Assembly (NCBI GenBank): GCA_964635015.1
Contig: CAZWMS010000004.1
Location: 1-64,000, forward strand
Length of the DNA stretch: 64,000 bases
Direction: 5' to 3'
Source of the DNA: CAJWPI01 sp964635015
GTDB lineage: Bacteria; Pseudomonadota; Gammaproteobacteria; Magnimaribacterales; Magnimaribacteraceae
The notes under the pieces were generated by a model. It ran no database searches and was not told the origin of the DNA. It worked only from the letters and a program-made list of their open reading frames with translations. Positions within the stretch are counted from its first letter, which is position 1. The number at the start of each line of letters is the position of its first letter. This document shows, piece by piece, positions 43,391-53,541 of the stretch. Made by a program: the position numbers and the translations under genes.

Positions 43391-44113
43391 ATGGAACTTA
43401 AAGCTACAAAGCTTTCTAAAAGTTATAGTGATAAAAAGGTTGTAGATAAAATAGATATCACAGTCTCTTCGGGGCAAACTGTTGGCTTATTAGGCCCTAA
43501 TGGAGCTGGAAAAACTACTTTCTTTTACATGATAGCAGGTCTTCTTTCCTGTGATTCAGGAGATGTTTTTATCAACAACAACAAAATTACAAAAGAAAAT
43601 ATTTCAACAAGATCTAGTAAAGGCCTGTCTTACCTTCCTCAGGAACCCTCAATTTTTAGGAGGCTTTCAGTTTCTGAGAATATAATGGCTGGGCTAGAAC
43701 AAAGAGAGAATATAGAAGATTCTGATAAGGAAAATATACTAAATGATTTATTGGATGAGTTTGGACTGCTTAAATTTAAACATACAAAATCAATATTATT
43801 GTCCGGCGGAGAAAGAAGAAGACTTGAAATAGCTAGAGCTCTAGCCTGCAACCCTTCCTTTCTCTTATTAGATGAACCTTTTGCTGGAATAGATCCTATA
43901 GCCGTTTCTGATCTAAAAGAAACAATTAAAAAATTAAACTCTAAGAACCTTGGCATACTCATCAGTGATCATAATGTTCGCGATACAATGCAAATCTGCC
44001 ATAAAGTTTTAATTATTAATAAAGGGAAAATAATAGCTGAAGGATCATCAAAAGAAGTGTCAAACAATAAACTTGTAAGGCAAGTTTATTTAGGAAAGGA
44101 TTTTTTTGTTTAG
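43391..44113 (+). CDS. lptB: LPS export ATPase LptB
   Basis: Cytoplasmic ABC ATPase that powers LPS extraction by LptFG and its movement onto LptC. 240 aa. Walker A GPNGAGKTT (about 34-42), the Q-loop YLPQEPSIFRRLSV, signature LSGGERRRLEIARAL, Walker B FLLLDEPFAGIDPIA, and the switch His in SDHNVRDT are all present. It lies between lptC and rpoN, the usual order. Confidence 0.97.
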   Translation: MELKATKLSKSYSDKKVVDKIDITVSSGQTVGLLGPNGAGKTTFFYMIAGLLSCDSGDVFINNNKITKENISTRSSKGLSYLPQEPSIFRRLSVSENIMAGLEQRENIEDSDKENILNDLLDEFGLLKFKHTKSILLSGGERRRLEIARALACNPSFLLLDEPFAGIDPIAVSDLKETIKKLNSKNLGILISDHNVRDTMQICHKVLIINKGKIIAEGSSKEVSNNKLVRQVYLGKDFFV

Positions 44114-44115
44114 AG

Positions 44116-45414
44116 ATGAAACATAAGCAAACTCAAATACAAAAACAAACAATTACTTTAACTCCCTCTTTACAAAATCAAATTAAACTTTTGTCCTTGA
44201 ATGGATATGGTGTAAGGAAAGAATTAGCAAATTTAATTGATAAGCTTTTTGAAAAAGAAGAAAAAGATAAAACTGTGCGATTCTTTAGAGAGGAGTGGCT
44301 GATAGACAACTACTTTAAGAATATAAACAACAACTTCGACTATCAGAAAGAAGTTCCTCTAGAAAAAAAAGATCTTAAAGACCATCTTTTAGAGCAAATT
44401 ATCTTACTTAACTTGCAAAATTATGAATATCTAATAGCAGAATATCTTGTTGATTCAATAAACGAAGACGGAAGGTTGGATCCAGAAATTGATTTTGAAG
44501 ATCTTAAAAGTTTAGTCTTAGAGCAGTTTGGTATAAGAATAAAAAAAAATAATATAGAAATAATTTTAAAAAAAATTCAAAAATTAGATCCTGTAGGGTG
44601 TGGATATAGAAATATAAGTGAGTCTTTGATGATCCAAATAGAGGATCTTAATTTATCTAAATTAGAAAAAATTGAATTAAAAGACACTATAACTAATATT
44701 GAAAAATTAAAAGTCAATTTTAACTCCGTAAAGCCAAGCATAAGAAAGAAATTAAAAGAGCTTAATTTTAGCCCGGGATATAGAATAGGAACTAATGAAA
44801 ATTTATCTATTAAACCTGATATTTTAGTCCTAAAAGACAAAGATAAGTTTAGGGCTGTTCTTAATGATTCTTTCATGTCAAAAAAACTTCTTGATAAGAT
44901 TAACAAAAAAATAGAAGAGTCTAATTTAGCTTCAAAAGAGAAAGATAAAGGTTTTTTAAAAGGCTTAGAAAGAAGACAAGAAACTTTATTGTCTGTTACT
45001 ACTTTCTTAATTGAGAAACAGACTAACTACCTAAATGGAATGTCAAAATTAATTCCTGTGACTCTTTCGGGGATAAGCAAGTCATTAGAGATAAGCGAAT
45101 CTACTGTCTCGCGTATTCTGAATTCGAAATATGTTCAACTAAGAAACAAGAGTTTCTTATTAAACTCTTTGTTAGAAAAAAAGGTAAATGGAAGGTCTGG
45201 AGGCAAAGATGTTTCTCCTTCTCAACTTAAAGAATTAATATTGAAAATAACTACCTCTGAAAATCAAGAGAAACCACTTAGTGATGAGAAGATTAGATCT
45301 GTGCTCAAGAAAAAATTTTCTATCGAGATAGCAAGAAGAACAGTGTGTAAATACAGAAAAGAAGCCTTACTACAATCTTCAGAAAGGAGAAAAACTTGGT
45401 CAACTTTGACATAA
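44116..45414 (+). CDS. rpoN: RNA polymerase sigma-54 factor RpoN
   Basis: Alternative sigma factor that reads -24/-12 promoters and needs an AAA+ activator. 432 aa, on the short side. Region I is recognisable (ITLTPSLQNQIKLLSLN) but less Gln-rich than usual; the acidic region II is brief; the core-binding domain (about 75-250) and HTH (ISKSLEISESTVSRILNSKY) follow. The RpoN box is ARRTVCKYRK at 406-415, versus consensus ARRTVAKYRE. It is 2 bp after lptB, as in most proteobacteria. hpf and ptsN, usual followers, are missing. Confidence 0.93.
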   Translation: MKHKQTQIQKQTITLTPSLQNQIKLLSLNGYGVRKELANLIDKLFEKEEKDKTVRFFREEWLIDNYFKNINNNFDYQKEVPLEKKDLKDHLLEQIILLNLQNYEYLIAEYLVDSINEDGRLDPEIDFEDLKSLVLEQFGIRIKKNNIEIILKKIQKLDPVGCGYRNISESLMIQIEDLNLSKLEKIELKDTITNIEKLKVNFNSVKPSIRKKLKELNFSPGYRIGTNENLSIKPDILVLKDKDKFRAVLNDSFMSKKLLDKINKKIEESNLASKEKDKGFLKGLERRQETLLSVTTFLIEKQTNYLNGMSKLIPVTLSGISKSLEISESTVSRILNSKYVQLRNKSFLLNSLLEKKVNGRSGGKDVSPSQLKELILKITTSENQEKPLSDEKIRSVLKKKFSIEIARRTVCKYRKEALLQSSERRKTWSTLT

Positions 45415-45499
45415 CAAAAATTTAAAGAAAGTCTAACTTCCGCTAAACAAAAAAGATTCCAATAATTTCTTTGATTGACTTAACAATTAACCTTACTCA

Positions 45500-46879
45500 A
45501 TGTCCTGTTCTCAACTTACTGATAGAATTTCTAGTATGAAAGAGATGTCAACAGAGAAATATAATATTTCATTAATCAAAGAAAAACTCAATTCAGGAAC
45601 TTATTCTCAAATTAAGAGAATGCTGAATAAGTTACACTCTGGTGATATAGCTCATTTCATAGAATCAAGCTCTCCAACTGACAGAGAATTTGTTTGGCAG
45701 ATTATAAACAAGGAAACTGAAGGGGAGGTTCTAAATTTACTTTCTGATACATTACAAGAAGAGTTCTTAAAATCTATGGACGCTGCTGAAGTAGCGGAAG
45801 TTACTAAATCTCTTGAAACTGATGAGTTAGCTGACATTCTACAAAGATTGCCAGAAGCTATTATTAGAGAGGTTCTTGCATCCATGTCTGCACAGAATAG
45901 AGATAGGATAGAGCGTGTTTTATCATTTCCAGAAGATACCGCAGGAGGTCTTATGAATACTGACATAATTGTTGTCAGAAAAAATCATACTCTTGATGTA
46001 GTATCAAGGTATTTAAGAATGCAGGGTTCTATTCCAGAATCGACAGATAAAATCTTTGTAGTAAATAGAGAGAATAAATACAGAGGAGTTTTATATTTAA
46101 ATAAACTTTTAATTTCAGATCCTTCACTTCATGTAGAAGATATATATGAAGAGGGCATAAATGCAATAAATGTTGAAGAAAATGAAAAAGATGTGGCGCG
46201 TTTGTTTGAAAGAAACGATTGGATATCTGCGCCTGTTATAGATTCAAACAATAGCTTATTAGGTAGAATTACTATTGATGATGTGGTAGATGTTATTAGA
46301 GAAAATGCAGACGAATCTCTTCGTCAATTAACTGGACTAGGAGAAGATACTTTCGCAAAAGCTTCTGTAGCTACTAAAAATAGAGCTATATGGCTTGGAT
46401 TGAATTTAATAACAGCTTTCGTGGCAGCAGCAGCTATAGATATGTTTAAAGATACAATAGAAAAAGTTGTGATTCTTGCGGTTTTAATGCCAATAGTAGC
46501 TAGTATGGGAGGTGTGGCAGCAACACAAACTCTAACAATTATGGTGAGAGGTATTGCACTTGGCCAGATTCATAGATCAAACCTTGGCTGGCTGGCAGTA
46601 AGGGAAGCTATGGTTGGCCTTGCAAATGGTTTGTTGTGGGCATTGGTAGTAGCCTTAGTAGCATCTTTCTGGTTCCAAGATCTAATAATGGCTCAAATTA
46701 TTGCTTTAGCCATAATAATCAACCTTCTTGTAGCTGTATTAAGCGGGGTAGCAGTTCCTTCAATTTTGAAATATTTCAAAATTGATCCTGGAATAGCCGG
46801 AAGTGTTATAGTAACAACTATCACAGATGTAGCAGGCTTTATTTCATTCTTAGGTCTGGCAAGTATCTATTACAACTAA
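45500..46879 (+). CDS. mgtE: Magnesium transporter MgtE
   Basis: Homodimeric Mg2+ channel gated by cytoplasmic Mg2+. 459 aa: an N-domain with helical repeats (about 25-130, ending EDTAGGLMNTDIIVV), two CBS domains (about 135-265), a plug helix and five transmembrane helices with ILMPIVASMGGVAATQTLTI-like pore region (cited as MPIVASMGGVAATQT). No clear ribosome-binding site precedes ATG 45500; ATGs at 45536 and 45545 are alternatives. It lies 85 bp after rpoN and ends 3 bp from convergent yhdP. Confidence 0.93.
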   Translation: MSCSQLTDRISSMKEMSTEKYNISLIKEKLNSGTYSQIKRMLNKLHSGDIAHFIESSSPTDREFVWQIINKETEGEVLNLLSDTLQEEFLKSMDAAEVAEVTKSLETDELADILQRLPEAIIREVLASMSAQNRDRIERVLSFPEDTAGGLMNTDIIVVRKNHTLDVVSRYLRMQGSIPESTDKIFVVNRENKYRGVLYLNKLLISDPSLHVEDIYEEGINAINVEENEKDVARLFERNDWISAPVIDSNNSLLGRITIDDVVDVIRENADESLRQLTGLGEDTFAKASVATKNRAIWLGLNLITAFVAAAAIDMFKDTIEKVVILAVLMPIVASMGGVAATQTLTIMVRGIALGQIHRSNLGWLAVREAMVGLANGLLWALVVALVASFWFQDLIMAQIIALAIIINLLVAVLSGVAVPSILKYFKIDPGIAGSVIVTTITDVAGFISFLGLASIYYN

Positions 46880-46882
46880 ATG

Positions 46883-49800
46883 TTAATCTTCAAACCATCC
46901 TAAGAACTCTGTTGAAGGCTCCTCTACCTCTCCCCAGATTCTCCACTTACCACTGCTGAGTTGGTCTAACCTTTTCTCAAAAGCTTTTCCTGCAATATAC
47001 ACAATGCCCGCTGTTAATGGTCCACCTAGTATTAGTGCATAAGCTGGCAGATAATCTTTCAAAGGAAGTGTCATTACTACTTCTAAATCAAGGTCTGTGA
47101 ATCTACCTTCCTTAGACTTATTTGCATAACCAGACCATTTAAATTTACTAGATCCACTCTTAAAAACTATAGGGTCCTTTATTAGCACATTATCTTTTTC
47201 TACTAATAAAACACCTTCAACTTTATCTACGTTAAATCCTCTTTTGTAAAGTTTGGTGAAATTAAAATTGGTTACTTTTTCAAAAGTATCAGTGACATTA
47301 AAGATACTTACAAGTCTTAAAAAAGCAGAAGGTGATTGCAAATCATCCTCCATGTCTTCGAACAGCACATTAGTCAGATTAAATCCTAAAAGACCTGAAA
47401 AACTATTGAAATTAAAATCAAATGGAGTGCCCTCCCATTCAGACTTAATAAAAAATTGCGCACCTTCACTCAAAAAGTTTGTCTCTATATTTAATTCTTT
47501 AAAAGCAAGGTTAGGAGAATAAGAATATATTTTTGTATTTAGATAAGTTGTGAAAGAATTCTTGTTGTTTTCAATCTTTAATCTTGAATTCTCATCATTT
47601 CCTATATGTCCTACTTGCCAATTGCCATAGATACCTTTTAGTTGGTCAAAAACTATTTGATTCCTTTCAGTCGTAAGATTGAACTTCCAGGAGCCTAGAT
47701 CACTCTCATTTAAAGATAGGTTCTCAACTGCAAAAAAAATAGGAAATTTAATCTTATAAGCATAGTCTAAAGAAAGACTTTTATCCTTTTCATAAAAATT
47801 TTCTAACTTAAGACTCTCTAGATTAACAGTTAAACCTTTTTTAAAGTTGTTTCTTAAAATCACCTTTCCCTCTAACTCGCTATTAGTAAGAAAGAACTCT
47901 CTTCCATCTTCAATGGGGTTCATATTAACCAAAGTGTCTGTAAGTATAATTGGACCTATAAAGGCTTGTGATAAATTAAGATCTTTTATATAGAAAACTT
48001 CTGGGTTAAATATGGAGTTAGTATTAGAGAATAAATATTTGTATTTATCTAAGTCAAAGACATCTAGACTCCCAGTTAACATAAGTTTATTTTCTTCAAG
48101 CTCTACCTCTTTTTTTATATCTCCTAACAAAATTAAGCCTTTTGAAACAGAATCTCCCATCCAGATATTTCCTTTAACTATTTCTCCATAATTAAAATCT
48201 ATTAAAAATATTTTTTCTGGAGTAGGCTGAGATATTAATATTTCTACAGATTGGACTTCATCTACCTTTTTACTAAAAGGTTTTGGAAGATTTAACTCAG
48301 AACCTTCTAAAGAAGAAAAAAGGCGTAATTCTGGATTAGTTAAATTAAAACCCCTTATAAAACCTGGAAGTTCTAAGTCTATTTCATATTCCGATCTTCC
48401 CTTCAAGTAATCTGAAAAATAAGGAATTATTCTTTTAATTTGATCTGAGGACAGTGGGGATCTGCTAGATAAGTATGTAAAAGGTTGATTATTTTTATAA
48501 GCTGTATATAAATCAAATTTAAAAGGTACTGAATTAAAACTTGTAGATAAGGTACTATTTTGAATTCCTGTCTTGTTGTTATAGATTATTTTTGAATTAA
48601 TTTCAGTTAAGTTTTGGTACTTTGAAAAACTTAATGAACCTCTATTAATGCTAGTGTTTAAAGATAAAAAAGAATCTCTATGTAAAAGATCTAATTGTTC
48701 TGGAATGAAGGGAGATTTAAATAAAAATTTGGTGGTCTGATTACCCTTGATCCTAGAACCCTTATATTGTCCTGAGTAATTCACCCCTTGATCTCCCAAG
48801 AGTAATCTACTAAAAGTACTAAATGGTCCCGAAAGTTTCCCAGATATTTCTATGGCTAAAGACTTTGAACTTTTTTCAAATTTTCCCAATTTAATATCAG
48901 AAATAAGTTTTGAACCTAAAAAATCGGCACTTATAATTTCTGAAGTTGAATTAGAATCTTGAATCTTTGTACTGGCTTTTATATTTGAAATTTTTAAAGA
49001 AGATGATGAAATGCACGCATCTTCCAGGTTAAAAACCATCTGGAAGGTTTGAGTGCTTTTTTCAAAAAACTTTATTAAAGGTCCTCGATAAAGTGCTGAT
49101 GCTTTATCTACTACACCACAAGTCAAATAAGAATTAGCCCAATCAATAACTTTCTTTGTTCTTTGTATGTAAGGTATTAAATTAATAACTTTCTCGTGTG
49201 AGACTTCATTTAGTTGTACTAAAATACTAAGATCTCTAGTATCAAAAGGATCAAATGCATAGTAAGAAAAACTACCATTAATAAACTGAGTATTTATAAG
49301 GGAGCTAAAATGTTTGCTAGACAATAAAAAACCTTTATCGTGCTGTGCCCCAAAAATATCTGCATTAAAATCTAAAATTTCCATTGGTTCTTTGTAGAGA
49401 TCATTAGAAGTAAATATAATTTGCGGACTTTTAGATCTGAAAAGGAATCTATTTTTATCAAAAATAAATTTACCTTCTAACCCTTCTATTTTGTGTTTAT
49501 TAAATAAATTAAAAGTTAGGTTATCTAGTTTGCCACTTATTAAAGGATTCGAATATTCATTTAATGATAGGGACAAATTATTGATCATTCCTTGTAAAGA
49601 AAGATTATCAAAAAACTTGGGCATGATCTTATCTAAGCTTTTTTTTATAAAACTATTTTCTACGTTAAATTTTTCAATGGAAAATTTAGAAAAATTACCC
49701 CTATAGGAAAAAAAAATATCTGGAAAAATATCCTTGATTTCTTCTTTAGAAACAATAATATCTTTAAAAATAAAATCTGGACCTTCAATATTTCTTATTA

Positions 49801-50620
49801 AAGAAATTTTAGAATGAATACTATCAGTTAGATATAAACTAGAATCTAGTTCGCTAACCCTGAAGGTTCCATCAAGCCTATTTAGTTTATTATTAGAAAT
49901 AGAAAACCAAGCTTCTCCTTTTAAATTTCCTAATATAGAGCAAGAATTACAAAAGAAATTTAAAGGAGTAGTATTCAAATTAATATTTTCTACCTTTAAG
50001 TAACCTCTAAGATAATCTTTTCTATTAAAATTCTTTGTCGACTTAAGAAGCATTATTAATTCACCCTTATTTTCTTGAGTTACTTTAACCCTTGCTTTAC
50101 GGGAAGTTTCTTTAGTTAATTTAGAGCTTATTTTATTAATAAAAAAATTGGAATTAGGCAGGTCAGTAAATTCTATAGAAAAATTATTAACATCTACATA
50201 ATCTAATTCTAATAGGGGTCTAATAAGAGAAAAAAATTCAAAGCTATTTCTTTTAGAATAAGAGGGTAAATCATCTTTCTTCAAGAAAATACCCCCCCCT
50301 TCAAGGCTTAGTTTAGATATAGGTTGTAAATTTAAAATTTGGAGAATATTAATTTCTAAAGAGAGACCTTGAAGTAAAATTTTAAGAGGCCCATTTCTTT
50401 TTTTAGAGGTGACAGTGATCTCCTCTATCTCTATAAAAGGCTTAAAAGGATGCCATACTATTTCTTTAAAAATAATTTCTGAATTAAAGCTTTTACTAGA
50501 CAGGTAGGAAGAAAGAAGCCAGTTTAAACTTTTTGGCTGACTTAATACAAAAGATATACAAAGTAGCAGAAGGACTAGAACTGATAACAGTCCAGTAACA
50601 GAACCTAAAACTCTATACAA
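46883..50620 (-). CDS. yhdP: YhdP-family AsmA-like envelope protein
   Basis: Very large protein of 1245 aa with one N-terminal membrane helix (about 8-28) and a long, beta-rich, repetitive periplasmic part. It belongs to the AsmA-like/TIGR02099 (DUF3971) family, whose members YhdP, TamB and YdbH are thought to bridge the envelope and carry phospholipids to the outer membrane. The C-terminal block LPAYALILGGPLTAGIVYIAGK, then a WRIWGEVEEP motif, matches the family. The start is TTG 50620, with a weak ribosome-binding site. It follows mreD by 37 bp; maf and rng, usually between them, are absent. Confidence 0.88.
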   Translation of the reverse strand: MYRVLGSVTGLLSVLVLLLLCISFVLSQPKSLNWLLSSYLSSKSFNSEIIFKEIVWHPFKPFIEIEEITVTSKKRNGPLKILLQGLSLEINILQILNLQPISKLSLEGGGIFLKKDDLPSYSKRNSFEFFSLIRPLLELDYVDVNNFSIEFTDLPNSNFFINKISSKLTKETSRKARVKVTQENKGELIMLLKSTKNFNRKDYLRGYLKVENINLNTTPLNFFCNSCSILGNLKGEAWFSISNNKLNRLDGTFRVSELDSSLYLTDSIHSKISLIRNIEGPDFIFKDIIVSKEEIKDIFPDIFFSYRGNFSKFSIEKFNVENSFIKKSLDKIMPKFFDNLSLQGMINNLSLSLNEYSNPLISGKLDNLTFNLFNKHKIEGLEGKFIFDKNRFLFRSKSPQIIFTSNDLYKEPMEILDFNADIFGAQHDKGFLLSSKHFSSLINTQFINGSFSYYAFDPFDTRDLSILVQLNEVSHEKVINLIPYIQRTKKVIDWANSYLTCGVVDKASALYRGPLIKFFEKSTQTFQMVFNLEDACISSSSLKISNIKASTKIQDSNSTSEIISADFLGSKLISDIKLGKFEKSSKSLAIEISGKLSGPFSTFSRLLLGDQGVNYSGQYKGSRIKGNQTTKFLFKSPFIPEQLDLLHRDSFLSLNTSINRGSLSFSKYQNLTEINSKIIYNNKTGIQNSTLSTSFNSVPFKFDLYTAYKNNQPFTYLSSRSPLSSDQIKRIIPYFSDYLKGRSEYEIDLELPGFIRGFNLTNPELRLFSSLEGSELNLPKPFSKKVDEVQSVEILISQPTPEKIFLIDFNYGEIVKGNIWMGDSVSKGLILLGDIKKEVELEENKLMLTGSLDVFDLDKYKYLFSNTNSIFNPEVFYIKDLNLSQAFIGPIILTDTLVNMNPIEDGREFFLTNSELEGKVILRNNFKKGLTVNLESLKLENFYEKDKSLSLDYAYKIKFPIFFAVENLSLNESDLGSWKFNLTTERNQIVFDQLKGIYGNWQVGHIGNDENSRLKIENNKNSFTTYLNTKIYSYSPNLAFKELNIETNFLSEGAQFFIKSEWEGTPFDFNFNSFSGLLGFNLTNVLFEDMEDDLQSPSAFLRLVSIFNVTDTFEKVTNFNFTKLYKRGFNVDKVEGVLLVEKDNVLIKDPIVFKSGSSKFKWSGYANKSKEGRFTDLDLEVVMTLPLKDYLPAYALILGGPLTAGIVYIAGKAFEKRLDQLSSGKWRIWGEVEEPSTEFLGWFED

Positions 50621-50657
50621 TTAAGTGCTCTAAAATTTACAATATATTCTATCACTA

Positions 50658-51158
50658 CTAATTTTTAACCCAACGTCTTCTATAAAATCTTAATAGAAAA
50701 TAAATAAAGAACCACCCTATAGAATTAAAAGTTGCATAAATTATTGAAGAAAATATATATTTTTGATCAAAGTAAATGAAAGAGCTTGAAACCAAGTTAA
50801 AGAAATTTATTGATAAATATTGTTTTAAGAAGAAAAAAACTATAAAAATTATAAAGCATTGTTGCCACATTCTTAAGACTCTAAACCGATAAAAGTATCT
50901 CTGGCAAAGGAAAGAAATAACAACATAAATTAAAACATGAGATCCTAATAAAGCTCCTTCTATAATATCGACCAAAATTCCGATAGAAAAGGTAAGCCCT
51001 AGCCCCACTCTGTTAGGTAGTGCTAAGTTCCAATAAATTAAGGTTAATAATATAAAGGAGGGTTTAATTTCTTTTATTAATGGGAGAAAGGGAAGCAAAT
51101 CGATAAACAAAGCTATCAGAAAACTTAAATAAATATATAAATTTTTAATAAACAACAT
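50658..51158 (-). CDS. mreD: Rod-shape protein MreD
   Basis: Polytopic inner-membrane component of the elongasome, 166 aa with about five hydrophobic helices. The LPFLPLIKEIKPSFILLTLIYWNLALPNRVGLG stretch (spanning about 22-54) resembles the MreD family, in which P-x-x-x-P-x-W near the N-terminus is typical. Identity rests strongly on its place after mreC (14 bp). Confidence 0.9.
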   Translation of the reverse strand: MLFIKNLYIYLSFLIALFIDLLPFLPLIKEIKPSFILLTLIYWNLALPNRVGLGLTFSIGILVDIIEGALLGSHVLIYVVISFLCQRYFYRFRVLRMWQQCFIIFIVFFFLKQYLSINFFNLVSSSFIYFDQKYIFSSIIYATFNSIGWFFIYFLLRFYRRRWVKN

Positions 51159-51172
51159 ATGCTAATGCTAAA

Positions 51173-52033
51173 TCAATCTCTGCCTAAATAAACTAGGAAA
51201 TTATCTATGTTTTGAGGAGCTTCCAAAAAGGAGACTTTGATGTCTAAAAACTCGTTATCTGGTTCATCTTTAATAGATTCTATCTCCGCTACGAAGAAAC
51301 CCTCTGGAAAAACCCCTCCTAACCCTGAAGATATAAGTTTCTCACCTTTAGAGAAAGAGGCAGTCTTCTTAATATTTATAAGTCTGCCCGGTCTATTCAA
51401 TCCCCCTCCTTTTACTATACCGTGTAATCTAGAAAGTGAAGATATAACAGGAATATTAGATTCCAGGTGATGAACTAGAAGGACTTCAGCATTATTAAAT
51501 CCTTTTGATTTTATCTTACCTACTATACCTAATTTAGACAAAACTGCTTGATTGACTCTTATTTTATTATTTTTATCACCTACATTTAAAGTCATAAAAG
51601 GTCTAAGGGGATTGGAGGAAATAGAGCGTTTTTTTACTAAGGCGTATAGTTTTTTCTCCTCATGAACACCTTCCCACAAGCTATCTAATTCTTTGTTCAT
51701 TTTAATTATTTCGTCTATCCTAGAAGTAATGAGTGTAAGTTTCTCATTTTCTTCTTTTACTATTTTTAATTCTGTTAAGAGCTTTTGCCTGGAAGAAAAA
51801 AGATTCTCATAATAAGTGACTAGAATTGAGGGAATCTCTTGAACATAGGTTATTGGTAACAAAGCATCTTTTACATAACCTCTAATAAGGTCTGAAGAAC
51901 GATAATTAGCATCTAAACAAATAAGCACAACACAAGCAATCATTGCTATTGAAACCTTAAGGGGTTTCATTGCAGGTATTGCAAAAATAGGTTCGTTTAT
52001 TATGTGTGATATTTTATGATCTTTACCCTGCAT
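51173..52033 (-). CDS. mreC: Rod-shape protein MreC
   Basis: Bitopic protein linking MreB to periplasmic wall enzymes. 286 aa from ATG 52033 (a GTG one codon upstream is possible). A transmembrane segment (about 23-41) is followed by a coiled coil (about 70-110) and the beta-barrel domain with LNVGDKNNKIRVNQAVLSKLGIVGKI (cited as VNQAVLSKLGIVGKI) and a LISSGLGGVFPEGFFVAEI block. It lies 45 bp after mreB. Confidence 0.94.
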   Translation of the reverse strand: MQGKDHKISHIINEPIFAIPAMKPLKVSIAMIACVVLICLDANYRSSDLIRGYVKDALLPITYVQEIPSILVTYYENLFSSRQKLLTELKIVKEENEKLTLITSRIDEIIKMNKELDSLWEGVHEEKKLYALVKKRSISSNPLRPFMTLNVGDKNNKIRVNQAVLSKLGIVGKIKSKGFNNAEVLLVHHLESNIPVISSLSRLHGIVKGGGLNRPGRLINIKKTASFSKGEKLISSGLGGVFPEGFFVAEIESIKDEPDNEFLDIKVSFLEAPQNIDNFLVYLGRD

Positions 52034-52078
52034 CACTTAATGATACTGAGAAGGCGAACCATATAAAACCTTTTTTCT

Positions 52079-53119
52079 TTATTCAGTTGATAGAAGATCG
52101 ATATCGTATTTATCCATTATCTCTAAAGCCCTTCCTCCACCTCTAGCAACGCAAGTCATGGGGTCTTCTGCAATAACAACAGGTATTCCTGTTTGGTTTG
52201 ATATTAAAGTATCTATATCTCTTAATAAAGCACCACCACCAGTAAGAACTATACCTTTTTCTGAGATATCAGCGCTGAGCTCAGGAGGGGCGGATTCCAA
52301 GGCTCCCCTAATAGCCTGGACTATGGATGACAAGGGTTCCAACATAGCGTCATATACTTGTTTACTATCTAATTCAATAGTTAAAGGGATTCCTTCAGCA
52401 AGGTTTCTGCCTCTCACCTCCATTTTTAATACTTCTGAATCAGGAGAGGCTGTGCCCGCTTGTTCTTTAACTTTCTCAGCACTAGCTTCACCAATTAAAA
52501 CTCCATGATTCCTTCTAATATATGAAATTATTGCTTCATCTAATCTATCTCCTCCTACTTTAAGAGAATTAGCATAAACAACTCCATTTAGAGCTAAGAT
52601 AGCTACTTCTGTAGTCCCTCCGCCTATATCAACTATCATAGAACCACTGGCCTCCTCTACAGGCAAGCCCGCTCCTATTGCTGCTGCCATAGGTTCTTCT
52701 ATCAAACGCACTTCTCTAGCTCCAGCCTTGAGAACCGATTCTCTTATAGCCCTCCTCTCTACCTGAGTTGACTGACAAGGGACACAAACTAGAATTCTGG
52801 GGCTTGGTCTTACAAAAGTATCTTCATGAACTCTTTGAACAAAATGTTTTAACATTTCTTCAGTTACCTGGAAATCAGCAATTACTCCATCTTTTAAAGG
52901 GCGTATTGCAGATATATTTCCAGGAGTTCTACCTAACATCTTTTTTGCTTCAGTACCTACTGCAACTACAGTCCTTTGGCCTTCAAAGGTTCTTAGAGCT
53001 ACAACCGAAGGTTCATTTAAAATGATGCCTTTTTCTCTAACGTAAACAAGAGTATTAGCGGTACCTAAATCTATTGAAAGATCATTAGAAAACAAGCCTC
53101 TTATGCGTTTAAATACCAT
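52079..53119 (-). CDS. mreB: Rod-shape actin homologue MreB
   Basis: Actin-like filament protein guiding lateral wall synthesis. 346 aa. Phosphate-1 loop SIDLGTANTLVYV (about 16-28), LIEEPMAAAIGAGLPV, MIVDIGGGTTEVAIL and VLTGGGALLRDID are all present. ATG 53119. It heads the mreB-mreC-mreD-yhdP run and is divergent from gatCAB with 125 bp between, room for two promoters. Confidence 0.98.
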   Translation of the reverse strand: MVFKRIRGLFSNDLSIDLGTANTLVYVREKGIILNEPSVVALRTFEGQRTVVAVGTEAKKMLGRTPGNISAIRPLKDGVIADFQVTEEMLKHFVQRVHEDTFVRPSPRILVCVPCQSTQVERRAIRESVLKAGAREVRLIEEPMAAAIGAGLPVEEASGSMIVDIGGGTTEVAILALNGVVYANSLKVGGDRLDEAIISYIRRNHGVLIGEASAEKVKEQAGTASPDSEVLKMEVRGRNLAEGIPLTIELDSKQVYDAMLEPLSSIVQAIRGALESAPPELSADISEKGIVLTGGGALLRDIDTLISNQTGIPVVIAEDPMTCVARGGGRALEIMDKYDIDLLSTE

Positions 53120-53244
53120 GATTAAATAATTATTTCCCTTTACTCCTTTAAAAAAGGGTGTTCACTCTAGCAACAGCTAAGTTTTTGAGCAAGAAAGAAT
53201 GTGATAAATTAGCACTTTACAAAGCCTTCTAAACTGAAAAACCT

Positions 53245-53541
53245 ATGTCCATAAAAACTAAAGACCTTCAAAACATATCCTATCTAGCCAAAATTAATAT
53301 ACAAGAAAAGGATTTTCCTCATCTTGAAAGAGACCTCAAAAGAATTCTTGATCTAATAAAAAAAATGGATGACGCTGATACAAGTGGTGTAAAAGCTTTA
53401 TCTCATCCACTTGATGTCTCACAGCCTTTAAGAAAAGATGAAGTAACCGAAATTGATGAAAGTGAAAAATATCTATCCTTAGCACCTCTAGTAAATTTTG
53501 GACACTTTTTAGTTCCCAAAGTAATTGATGATGGCGAATAA
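53245..53541 (+). CDS. gatC: Asp-tRNA(Asn)/Glu-tRNA(Gln) amidotransferase subunit C
   Basis: Small stabilising subunit that wraps around GatA and GatB. 98 aa. The family pattern is visible: ISYLAKINIQEKDFPHLERDL (N-terminal helices), RILDLIKKMDDADTSGVKAL, and LRKDEVTE. ATG 53245. It overlaps gatA by about 14 bp, so the three genes form one coupled operon. Confidence 0.95.
   Translation: MSIKTKDLQNISYLAKINIQEKDFPHLERDLKRILDLIKKMDDADTSGVKALSHPLDVSQPLRKDEVTEIDESEKYLSLAPLVNFGHFLVPKVIDDGE

Noticed and set aside
45415..45499. Sigma-54 promoter upstream of mgtE, downstream of rpoN
   Set aside because: No GG-N10-GC pattern found in the 85 bp; the association was only by proximity.
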